Of a stretch of 5,796 nucleotides of DNA, positions 1 through 5,034 are shown piece by piece (position 1 is the first letter of the stretch; the number at the start of each line of letters is the position of its first letter). Both the position numbers and the translations under genes were made by a program. Location: positions 1 through 5,796 of the forward strand of contig JAWODU010000114.1 in assembly GCA_046483125.1 (NCBI GenBank). Direction: 5' to 3'. The DNA is from JAWODU01 sp046483125. GTDB taxonomy: Bacteria; Verrucomicrobiota; Kiritimatiellia; UBA8416; JAWODU01. The notes below the pieces were generated by a model that ran no database searches, was not told where the DNA came from, and saw only the letters and a program-made list of their open reading frames with translations.

Positions 1-52
1 CTGTAACATCCAGCGTGTAAAGCTGGCGCTCTAGCCATTGAGCTAATCGCCC
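1..52 (-). tRNA. tRNA-Val(UAC), 5' part, cut by window edge
   Basis: On the - strand this reads as acceptor 5' strand GGGCGAT, TA, D arm GCTC-8 nt-GAGC, then anticodon arm CCAGC-TTTACAC-GCTGG with anticodon TAC, which reads valine GUA codons. It ends at ATGTTACAG, the variable loop and start of the T stem. The T loop and the ATCGCCC acceptor 3' strand would lie left of position 1. This is therefore the only copy that could belong to a complete tRNA gene. Whether it does cannot be decided here. Confidence 0.6.
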
Positions 53-114
53 GTCTCTTGCCTTATGCCCGCCACCGCGTGGCAAGCTCGAACTTTACCC
101 GGCCGCCGGCCGGG

Positions 115-166
115 CTGTAACATCCAGCGTGTAAAGCTGGCGCTCTAGCCATTGAGCTAATCGCCC
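115..166 (-). pseudogene. tRNA-Val(UAC) 5' fragment, copy 2
   Basis: This is the same 52 nt as the leftmost copy, with intact acceptor 5' strand, D arm and anticodon arm (anticodon TAC). Past the start of the T stem, the - strand runs into the GC-rich spacer hairpin instead of a T arm. I found neither the expected T-stem partner (CCTGT-like) nor the ATCGCCC acceptor partner in the spacer. A TTCGA occurs in the spacer but has no proper 5-bp stem. The copy is a broken tRNA gene unless an unusual intron or trans-assembly is involved. Confidence 0.75.
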
Positions 167-228
167 GTCTCTTGCCTTATGCCCGCCACCGCGTGGCAAG
201 CTCGAACTTTACCCGGCCGCCGGCCGGG

Positions 229-280
229 CTGTAACATCCAGCGTGTAAAGCTGGCGCTCTAGCCATTGAGCTAATCGCCC
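229..280 (-). pseudogene. tRNA-Val(UAC) 5' fragment, promoter-proximal copy
   Basis: This is the rightmost copy and the first one transcribed. It is identical to the other two over 52 nt and likewise runs into the structured spacer instead of a T arm. A sigma-70-like promoter lies just upstream on the - strand, with its -10 ending about 12 nt before the first tRNA base. This is probably the original 5' end and promoter of the tRNA gene, with the other copies arising by tandem duplication of spacer plus 5' half. A transcript would carry successive tRNA-like 5' halves separated by hairpins. Confidence 0.72.
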
Positions 281-292
281 CTGTTCGCGCGT

Positions 293-321
293 ATAATCGT
301 TATTCCCCCGGAACCTGTCAA
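293..321 (-). promoter_or_regulatory. sigma-70-like promoter reading into the tRNA-Val array
   Basis: On the - strand a perfect -35 TTGACA (316-321) is followed after exactly 17 nt by GATTAT (293-298), a 4/6 match to TATAAT. The expected transcription start near 286 is a few bases before the first tRNA base at 280, typical of a tRNA gene with a short leader. The arrangement supports the reading of the array as a transcribed tRNA locus. Confidence 0.65.
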
Positions 322-328
322 GTGACAG
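315..328. promoter_or_regulatory. perfect palindrome between divergent promoters (possible operator)
   Basis: The sequence CTGTCA-AG-TGACAG has perfect 6-bp arms with a 2-bp spacer. It overlaps the -35 of the leftward tRNA promoter and lies just upstream of the -35 of the rightward purN promoter candidate. A protein bound here could affect both. No regulator can be named from this sequence, and part of the symmetry comes from TTGACA itself. Confidence 0.35.
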
Positions 329-329
329 C

Positions 330-358
330 TTGTGTCCCCGCCTTGCCTCTGCTATATT
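330..358 (+). promoter_or_regulatory. candidate purN promoter
   Basis: TTGTGT (330-335, 3/6 match to TTGACA) is separated by 17 nt from TATATT (353-358, 5/6 match to TATAAT). Predicted transcription would begin near 365, leaving a leader of about 20 nt before the purN ATG. The weak -35 makes this moderate evidence; spacing and position are its strongest support. Confidence 0.45.
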
Positions 359-386
359 CCTCCGGATTTAAATTGAATATTTCGAG

Positions 387-1049
387 ATGAACAGGAAAAA
401 CAACAGAACTACGGCGCTTTTGCGCGTCGGTGTCCTTGGCTCCGGCAGTGGAACCAACCTGCAGTCTCTAATCGACGCCTGCGAGGCCGGCCGAATAAAC
501 GCGGCCGTTTCCTGCGTCATATCCGACGTCAAGGACGCTTTTATCCTTGAACGGGCGCGAAAACACGGAATTCCCGCCGAATATGTGGACTGCGGTCCGT
601 CAAAAACCAGGCTGGAGGGCGACGCGGAGAAACGCTGTATGGCAATCCTTCTCCAAAACAGGACCGGCCTCGTGGCGCTTGCCGGCTTCATGCGCATGGT
701 AAAAGACGGCCTTCTTTCGTCCTTTCCGAACAGGATACTGAACATTCATCCGGCCCTTCTCCCGGCTTTCCCGGGGCTGGAAAGCTGGAAGCAGGCACTC
801 GATTACGGCGCCAGGCTGGCCGGGTGCACTGTTCACATTGTCGACCCGGGCATGGACACCGGTCCAATAGTCGTGCAGAAGGCCGTGCCGGTCCTGGAGG
901 AAGACACTCCGGATTCGCTCCACGCCCGGATACAGGTTGAAGAACACAAGGCCTACCCGGAAGCCCTGGAACTTTTTGCAGGCGGAAAAATAAGGATTGA
1001 AGGCCGGCGCGTATTCACGGAAAAAGCAAACAGTAAGACACTTCAGTAA
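387..1049 (+). CDS. purN: phosphoribosylglycinamide formyltransferase (GAR transformylase)
   Basis: The 220-residue product transfers a formyl group from 10-formyltetrahydrofolate to glycinamide ribonucleotide, the third step of de novo purine synthesis, in the cytoplasm. Visible family marks are the N-terminal phosphate-binding loop GSGSGTNLQ (18-26), LAGFMRM (98-104), the catalytic segment NIHPALLPAFPG with Asn119 and His121, and GCTVHIVDPGMDTGP (146-160) with catalytic Asp157. Length is typical. The family usually starts near residue 13 (RVGVLGSG), so about ten N-terminal residues are extra. The only ATG is at 387, where Shine-Dalgarno support is poor (a GAG directly before it). An internal TTG at codon 12 is the main alternative start. 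The gene stands alone, divergent from the tRNA array and followed by a 319-bp gap. Confidence 0.95.
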   Translation: MNRKNNRTTALLRVGVLGSGSGTNLQSLIDACEAGRINAAVSCVISDVKDAFILERARKHGIPAEYVDCGPSKTRLEGDAEKRCMAILLQNRTGLVALAGFMRMVKDGLLSSFPNRILNIHPALLPAFPGLESWKQALDYGARLAGCTVHIVDPGMDTGPIVVQKAVPVLEEDTPDSLHARIQVEEHKAYPEALELFAGGKIRIEGRRVFTEKANSKTLQ

Positions 1050-1100
1050 AAATCCGGGTAGTGTCAAAGGTTCTATGAAAAGTATGAATTACGAGTTGGG

Positions 1101-1249
1101 ACACTTAATCGCACACTTAACCGCTACCCTTTGTTGTATACGCTTAAACGACTCTGTTGCAACGGCCGGCACATGACGAGTAAGCAGGTCGGTTAAGGGT
1201 GTGCGTCCGCCGCGGCGGAAGGGTGGCGGTTAAGAAGGCGTTTAAGTGT
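1101..1249. repeat. 31-nt imperfect inverted repeat with six CNCTTAANCG motifs
   Basis: Arm 1101-1131 pairs with 1219-1249 at 26 of 31 positions, across an 87-nt loop. The motif CNCTTAANCG occurs forward at 1102-1111, 1114-1123 and 1141-1150, and reversed at 1190-1199 (CGGTTAAGGG), 1227-1236 (CGGTTAAGAA) and 1239-1248 (CGTTTAAGTG), with one or two mismatches at the outer positions. The first two forward copies, and the last two reversed copies, are each 12 bp apart. The 1190-1206 copy offers a rival partner for the left arm. The design suits repeated protein-binding sites, or a long RNA or cruciform hairpin. Confidence 0.7.
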
Positions 1250-1260
1250 ATTGAGAAAAC

Positions 1261-1291
1261 GGGGGAGAGAGCCAGGATGTGGCCAACCCCC
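1261..1291 (+). promoter_or_regulatory. hairpin in the hisG upstream region
   Basis: GGGGG (1261-1265) pairs with CCCCC (1287-1291), and GCCA (1271-1274) pairs with TGGC (1280-1283) around a 5-nt loop. A 5/3-nt internal loop separates the two stems. No T-run follows, so a rho-independent terminator is unlikely. It could be a leader RNA element for hisG or part of the neighbouring repeat element. Confidence 0.3.
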
Positions 1292-1353
1292 TGCAAGAGA
1301 GCGAATTAGACAGAAAAGTGTGCTGTCAGCTTTGACATAACCAACATTCGGGA

Positions 1354-1361
1354 AAGAGGTG
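1354..1361 (+). promoter_or_regulatory. ribosome binding site of hisG
   Basis: AAGAGGTG ends 7 nt before the ATG at 1369. This good Shine-Dalgarno match fixes the hisG start. Confidence 0.75.
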
Positions 1362-1368
1362 CTGGAAA

Positions 1369-2241
1369 ATGAAACCTATCATGCTGGGTCTTCCCAAAGG
1401 AAGCCTCCAGGAAGCTACTTTCGAACTCATGAGAAAGGCCGGGTTCGCCGTGACGGCACGCGCCCGTTCTTATGTGCCGGACATCGACGACCCCGAAATC
1501 GAAGGGCGGCTGATCCGCGCCCAGGAGATAAGCCGGTACGTGGAACTCGGCGTGCTTGATGCCGGCATCACCGGATACGACTGGATCGTCGAAAACAGCT
1601 CCGACGTCAAAGAAGTGTCGGAGCTGGTTTATTCCAAGCAGGGCTTCGCCTCGGTAAAATGGGTCGTTGCGGTGCCCGAAAGGTCCTCGATCAAGTCGGT
1701 CAGGGGTCTCGAAGGCAAACGGGTGGCTACCGAAGCCGTAGGCATAACGAAGAAATTGCTGAAATCAAAGGGCGTTAAGGCGCAAATCGAGTTTTCATGG
1801 GGCGCCACCGAAGCGAAAGTCCCTGAGCTTGCCGACGCCATCGTTGAGCTTACGGAAACGGGTTCCTCTCTCCGGGCCAACAAGCTTCGCGTAATTGCCA
1901 CGGTGCTCGAATCGACCACCCGGCTGATAGCAAACAAGGCTTCCTGGCGCGACAAGAAGAAACGCGCCAAGATAGAACAGATCGCCATACTTATTGAAGG
2001 CGCCCTGGCGGCGCAGGGAAAGGTTCTGCTCAAGATGAACGTGCGGAGCACAAAATTACCGGCAGTATCGGCTATCCTGCCCTCACTGCACGCGCCGACC
2101 ATAAGCAATCTCAATTCCAATGGCTGGGCCGCGATAGAAACCGTCGTCCCGGAAGCCACGGTCCGCGAAATAATACCGCGGCTGAAGAAAGCCGGCGCCG
2201 AGGGCATCGTGGAACTGTCGTTAAACAAAATCATCGCCTGA
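1369..2241 (+). CDS. hisG: ATP phosphoribosyltransferase, long form
   Basis: The 290-residue product catalyses the first, committed step of histidine synthesis, joining ATP and PRPP to give phosphoribosyl-ATP in the cytoplasm. The start of the catalytic domain shows LGLPKGSLQEATFELM (6-21). The PRPP-binding loop is DAIVELTETGSSLRAN (156-171). Residues from about 205 to 290, ending VREIIPRLKKAGAEGIVEL, form the C-terminal ACT-like regulatory domain of long-form HisG. Such enzymes are usually feedback-inhibited by histidine and do not need HisZ. Length matches the long form (about 280-300) and not the short form (about 210). No other his gene is in the window, so hisG is apart from a his operon here. 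It is 14 nt upstream of a tiny ribosomal-protein gene, which suggests co-transcription. Confidence 0.96.
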   Translation: MKPIMLGLPKGSLQEATFELMRKAGFAVTARARSYVPDIDDPEIEGRLIRAQEISRYVELGVLDAGITGYDWIVENSSDVKEVSELVYSKQGFASVKWVVAVPERSSIKSVRGLEGKRVATEAVGITKKLLKSKGVKAQIEFSWGATEAKVPELADAIVELTETGSSLRANKLRVIATVLESTTRLIANKASWRDKKKRAKIEQIAILIEGALAAQGKVLLKMNVRSTKLPAVSAILPSLHAPTISNLNSNGWAAIETVVPEATVREIIPRLKKAGAEGIVELSLNKIIA

Positions 2242-2255
2242 AAGGAAAAGGAAAC

Positions 2256-2345
2256 ATGGGATCCATAAAGAAAAAACGCATAAAGAAGATGACCAAGCAC
2301 AAGTACCGCAAAAGGTCGCGTTCAAATCGTCACAAGAACAAATAA
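2256..2345 (+). CDS. 29-residue AURKAIP1/COX24-type small ribosomal protein (bS22/mS38-like)
   Basis: This tiny gene follows hisG by 14 nt and is preceded by AAAGGA (2241-2246), 9 nt before its ATG. It overlaps the last base of the hisG stop codon. The product has 15 Lys/Arg and 2 His in 29 residues and no acidic residue. Its pattern, SIKKKRIKKMTKHKYRKR then a basic tail with NRHK, matches the COX24/DUF1713 domain: S-V/I, K-K-R-x-K-K-M/I, K-H-K-x-R-K. In mitochondria this domain is the end of mS38. In mycobacteria and Bacteroidota a similar peptide is a small-subunit ribosomal protein, named bS22 in mycobacteria. It probably binds rRNA in the 30S subunit. The family assignment is by motif recognition; the ribosomal location here is inferred. 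Confidence 0.85.
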   Translation: MGSIKKKRIKKMTKHKYRKRSRSNRHKNK

Positions 2346-2407
2346 GTGCTTCATTTTCCGGACCGGCGTCGATGTTCCGCGCGCTGTTGCGCCTTCACGC
2401 CGCGTCC

Positions 2408-2412
2408 GGGAG
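2408..2412 (+). promoter_or_regulatory. ribosome binding site deciding the lipoprotein start
   Basis: GGGAG lies 8 nt before the ATG at 2421. It supports that start over the in-frame GTG at 2346. CCGGAC (2358-2363) could pair with GTCCGG (2404-2409) and partly mask it, but six GC-rich bases across a 40-nt loop is weak evidence. Confidence 0.55.
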
Positions 2413-2420
2413 CGAAAACA

Positions 2421-3926
2421 ATGCTGACAGACAGAACAGTCCCGGGGTTCCTGGCCCTAGCGTTTCTGCTGTTTGTGACCGGATGCGTGACAATGGGGCG
2501 CCGGTCCCAGGACTACGGCGCGCCGCGCGGTCTTTCACGGGAAGAAACAGACAGGGCCCGGGCAATAGCTCATTACTGCACGGCCCTCCTCCTTCAGAAA
2601 CGTTCGGCGGATGAGCCCGAGGCGGCCGCCGAACAGCTTCTTGAAGCCGCCCGCCTCGATCCCTCGACACAGGGCCTTTACTCGAAGGCCGCCGCCATAT
2701 ATCTCAGCCGCGGGAACACAGCCGAGGCAGAAAAGGCGCTTGCCGAGGCTCTTGAAGAAAATCCGGACGACACCCTTCTGGTCCAACATCTCGGGGTTGT
2801 GTATGAATCCGACAACCGTACGCGGAAAGCGGAGGAACAATACCGCCGGGCCATTCGCCTTCAGCCCGGATCTTCTCAACCCTATGTGCGGCTGGCGCGC
2901 CTGCAGTTCGATACCGGCAGGGACGGGGAAGCCCTCGAAACACTGAAGCGCGCGTTGGGCAATTGCGAGGACGATGATCTGGTCCTGGTGTTTTCGTATA
3001 ACAGGGGTCTGCGCTATACCCTTAGCGACGAAACCGACCGGGCGACAGCGTGTTTCAGGATTGTCGCCGAACACGACCCGGATCAGCAAAGTTATTTTTA
3101 CGTAGAGCTGGGAGAACTTTATGAAAAACTCGGCAGGGACGAACTTGCGGCCGATCACTACAGAATGGCAGCGGAGTCCGACCCCGAAACCGCCGTGCCT
3201 TTCCTCAGGCTGGCGCGCGTTTACGAGGAAAAGGATGCCGGAAAGGCCATAGCGGTCCTTGAGCGGGCCTCCTCGGTTCTTCCCGGCGACCCTTCGATTT
3301 TCCGCTACCTGGGGTTTCTTTACGCATGGCAGGAACGTTTTGAACAGGCGATTAAAGCTTTTGAAAAAATGCTGGGCGCGCTGGACAAAGTCTCATCTCC
3401 CGAGCGCTACAGGGACAGTATTTTCTATCTGCAGTACGGAGCCGCTTACGAGAGAACCGGCAACACGGACAAGGCGGCGGAGATTTTCCTGGAATGCATC
3501 GAGAAGTACCCGGATACCCACCGCGTGCTCAATTATCTCGCTTACATGTGGGCAGAAGAAAACACCAACCTCGACCGGGCCCTGGAGTACGTGAAAAGGG
3601 CGCTGGCCCTGGACCCCGGAAACGGTGCGTATATCGACACGCTGGGCTGGATCTACTTCAAGCAGAAAGATTACGAAAAGGCTCTTACCCAGGTACAGAA
3701 AGCCAATGAACTGCTCGAAGACGATCCCACAATCATAGACCACCTCGGGGATATATACGCTTCCCTTGGCAACGAAGAGCAGGCCGTGACCTTCTGGAAA
3801 AAAAGTTACACCACGGACCCCGCAAACGAAGCAGTGGAGCAAAAGCTGAAGGAACATGGAGTGGATGTGACAATCATGGAAGAAAAAGCCGAAACGCCGT
3901 CACGCGAAGGCACCGACACGCAATGA
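2421..3926 (+). CDS. TPR-repeat lipoprotein
   Basis: The start at 2421 gives a 501-residue protein with a lipoprotein signal: charged start MLTDR, hydrophobic core GFLALAFLLF, and lipobox V19-T20-G21-C22. Residue +2 is Val, not Asp, which in Gram-negatives favours outer-membrane sorting. From about residue 47 to 476 it is a chain of roughly ten tetratricopeptide-like helical pairs. The clearest are near 120-150 (LGVVYES to AIRLQPG), 154-180, 226-255, 290-320, 366-400 (LNYLAYMWAEE to ALALDPG), 402-434 (DTLGWIYFKQKDYEKAL) and 436-468 (HLGDIYASLGNEEQAV). The tail (about 481-501) is polar and likely disordered. TPR proteins are protein-binding scaffolds; the partner is unknown. Its stop overlaps the next start by 4 nt (ATGA), so it is probably translated together with the glycosyltransferase. 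A 75-nt gap separates it from the ribosomal-protein gene. Confidence 0.88.
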   Translation: MLTDRTVPGFLALAFLLFVTGCVTMGRRSQDYGAPRGLSREETDRARAIAHYCTALLLQKRSADEPEAAAEQLLEAARLDPSTQGLYSKAAAIYLSRGNTAEAEKALAEALEENPDDTLLVQHLGVVYESDNRTRKAEEQYRRAIRLQPGSSQPYVRLARLQFDTGRDGEALETLKRALGNCEDDDLVLVFSYNRGLRYTLSDETDRATACFRIVAEHDPDQQSYFYVELGELYEKLGRDELAADHYRMAAESDPETAVPFLRLARVYEEKDAGKAIAVLERASSVLPGDPSIFRYLGFLYAWQERFEQAIKAFEKMLGALDKVSSPERYRDSIFYLQYGAAYERTGNTDKAAEIFLECIEKYPDTHRVLNYLAYMWAEENTNLDRALEYVKRALALDPGNGAYIDTLGWIYFKQKDYEKALTQVQKANELLEDDPTIIDHLGDIYASLGNEEQAVTFWKKSYTTDPANEAVEQKLKEHGVDVTIMEEKAETPSREGTDTQ

Positions 3927-5005
3927 AAGCAATCCATCAATTTGTTGCCGGTTTTACCCACAATGACGCCGTCAGCAATGAAACCGTCGTTCTCCGGGAC
4001 CTGTTCCGGTCCTGGGGCTGTAATTCCGAGATTTTCAGCGAAACAAAAAGGATTCCTCCCGAACTGCGGAAAACTGTCGCCGACTATACGGCTTACATGC
4101 CCTCTCCGTCGCGGGACGATCTCGTGCTTCTGCACCTCTCGACCGGGTCTCCGCTCAACGATGCCTTCCGGGGGCTGAAATGCCGCAAGGCCCTGCTCTA
4201 TCACAATATAACCCCGGAACGTTATTTCCGGCTTACCAACAGCCACACGGCGCACACCCTGGCTCTCGGCCGCAAACAGGCCCGGGCGCTGGCGGAAACG
4301 GCCAACGTCAACATGGCCGACAGCACCTTCAACGCCGAGGAACTCAAAGGCATGGGATATAAAGACGTCCGCGTCTTTCCCCTCGTCATCGACACGGCCA
4401 AATCGAATGTTTCTCCGGACAGAAAATTTCTTCGCCGCTTCGACGACAAGCTGGTAAACGTTCTTTTTGTGGGAAGATGCGCGCCCAACAAGAAAATAGA
4501 AGACGCGCTTCACGCCTTCGCTCTTTTTCAGAAATATATTCAGCCGGCCAGCCGCTTCATACACGTCGGCTCATACGCGGGAACGGAACGCTACTATTAC
4601 CTGCTTCTTACCGCCGCGAGAGAAGTCGGACTGCAGAACGTGTACTTTGAAGGATGCCTCACCCAGTCCCAGCTCAACGCCTGCTATCAAACCGCGGACA
4701 TCTACCTTTCCATGAGCGAACACGAAGGCTTCTGTGTTCCGTTGATAGAAGCCATGGCGGCGAATGTCCCCGTCATGGCTTACGCTGCGGGGGCCGTTGA
4801 AGAAACGCTCAACGGCGCGGGCGTCCTTTTCCGCGAAAAGGAATTCGAAATTATAGCCGAGATGATGGGCCGCATGGTCAATGATAATGAACTGCGTTCC
4901 GCCGTACTGGCACGCCAGAAATCCGGAATCGAGGCGTATAACCGGCGCGACCTGTCATCCGAACTTGCCGGGCACCTGGCCCCTTTACTTCCAGGCGGCC
5001 AATAG
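3923..5005 (+). CDS. GT4-family glycosyltransferase (GT-B fold)
   Basis: The 360-residue product is a retaining GT-B glycosyltransferase resembling GT4. The N-terminal acceptor domain begins IHQFVAGFTHNDAVSNE (4-20), close to the I-H-Q...G-D-A-I-x-N start of a known GT4 subgroup, and contains YHNITPERYF (93-102). The C-terminal nucleotide-sugar domain has LFVGRCAPNKKIEDAL (181-196), with Arg185 and Lys189/Lys190 in the usual phosphate-binding positions. It also has SEHEGFCVPLIEAM (265-278), whose Glu268 and Glu276 form the E-X7-E motif. There is no signal peptide or membrane segment, so it should act in the cytoplasm or at the inner membrane face. Sugar donor and acceptor cannot be read from sequence. 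The 4-nt overlap with the TPR lipoprotein gene suggests a shared envelope role, such as glycan or glycoprotein assembly. Confidence 0.9.
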   Translation: MKAIHQFVAGFTHNDAVSNETVVLRDLFRSWGCNSEIFSETKRIPPELRKTVADYTAYMPSPSRDDLVLLHLSTGSPLNDAFRGLKCRKALLYHNITPERYFRLTNSHTAHTLALGRKQARALAETANVNMADSTFNAEELKGMGYKDVRVFPLVIDTAKSNVSPDRKFLRRFDDKLVNVLFVGRCAPNKKIEDALHAFALFQKYIQPASRFIHVGSYAGTERYYYLLLTAAREVGLQNVYFEGCLTQSQLNACYQTADIYLSMSEHEGFCVPLIEAMAANVPVMAYAAGAVEETLNGAGVLFREKEFEIIAEMMGRMVNDNELRSAVLARQKSGIEAYNRRDLSSELAGHLAPLLPGGQ

Positions 5006-5034
5006 GCATACGCGTACCCGTGGAATTTTACTCT

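Larger units (their letters stand above)
1..280 (-). repeat. 2.5-copy 114-bp tandem direct repeat containing tRNA-Val 5' halves
   Basis: Units 1-114 and 115-228 appear identical base for base, and 229-280 repeats the first 52 nt before unique sequence begins. Each full unit is a 52-nt tRNA-Val 5' part (read on the - strand) plus a 62-nt spacer (53-114 and 167-228). The spacer is highly structured. It has a perfect 7-bp GC stem with a 3-nt loop at 98-114, a 5-bp stem with a 3-nt loop at 71-83, and a competing 6-bp pairing of 57-62 with 81-86. Neither hairpin has a T-run after it, so they are not ordinary terminators. The array touches the window edge, so its true copy number is unknown. Perfect identity means either very recent duplication or an assembly loop at a contig end. 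Confidence 0.95.
1062..1337. mobile_element. possible MITE-like remnant bounded by 8-bp terminal inverted repeats
   Basis: TGTCAAAG (1062-1069) and CTTTGACA (1330-1337) are perfect inverted repeats 276 bp apart. They enclose nested inverted repeats and contain no open reading frame, which is the build of a small non-autonomous element. AGTGTC (1060-1065) against GACACT (1100-1105) gives a second possible end pair. No clear target-site duplication flanks either pair. Eight bases can match by chance, so this is a hypothesis. Confidence 0.25.
1050..1368. other. 319-bp gene-free region rich in inverted repeats
   Basis: I see no credible coding region between purN and hisG on either strand. The region holds the CNCTTAANCG motif array, long inverted arms, a 14-bp perfect palindrome TCCGCCGCGGCGGA (1206-1219), short palindromes GTATAC (1136-1141) and GTTGCAAC (1156-1163), and a hairpin at 1261-1291. 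Close to hisG, TGTCA (1324-1328) and TGACA (1333-1337) form an inverted pair. No convincing -35/-10 pair for hisG stands out, and neither a His-codon leader peptide nor a T-run terminator is visible. It may combine a mobile-element scar with the hisG control region. Confidence 0.6.

Noticed and set aside
53..114. Permuted or intron-split tRNA in which the spacer supplies the 3' half
   Set aside because: The spacer has a TTCGA but no 5-bp T stem around it, and lacks ATCGCCC to pair with the acceptor 5' strand.
98..114. Rho-independent terminator after the tRNA fragment
   Set aside because: The 7-bp GC hairpin is perfect, but TAAAG follows it on the - strand and there is no T-run.
1..280. CRISPR array
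   Set aside because: The 114-bp unit repeats in full including the spacer, and the repeated part is a tRNA 5' half. CRISPR spacers would differ.
600..1067. 155-codon reverse-strand open frame over purN
   Set aside because: It lies antisense to a clear purN and shows no recognisable domain. Long antisense frames are expected in GC-rich coding DNA.
1219..1234. AGGGTGG similar to the start of the T-box antiterminator sequence upstream of hisG
   Set aside because: Only the first seven bases fit (AGGGTGG, then CGGTTAAG instead of NACCGCG). No specifier stem or terminator is visible.
1190..1249. Integron attC-like site
   Set aside because: GTTAAGG and GTTAAGA-like cores do not fit GTTRRRY with a matching RYYYAAC partner, and no cassette or integrase is nearby.
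1629..2300. 223-codon reverse-strand open frame over hisG
   Set aside because: It is the complement of conserved hisG codons and spans the ribosomal-protein start. No family motif or ribosome binding site supports it.
3806..4564. 252-codon reverse-strand open frame over the lipoprotein/glycosyltransferase junction
   Set aside because: It is antisense to two well-supported genes and has no protein family signal.
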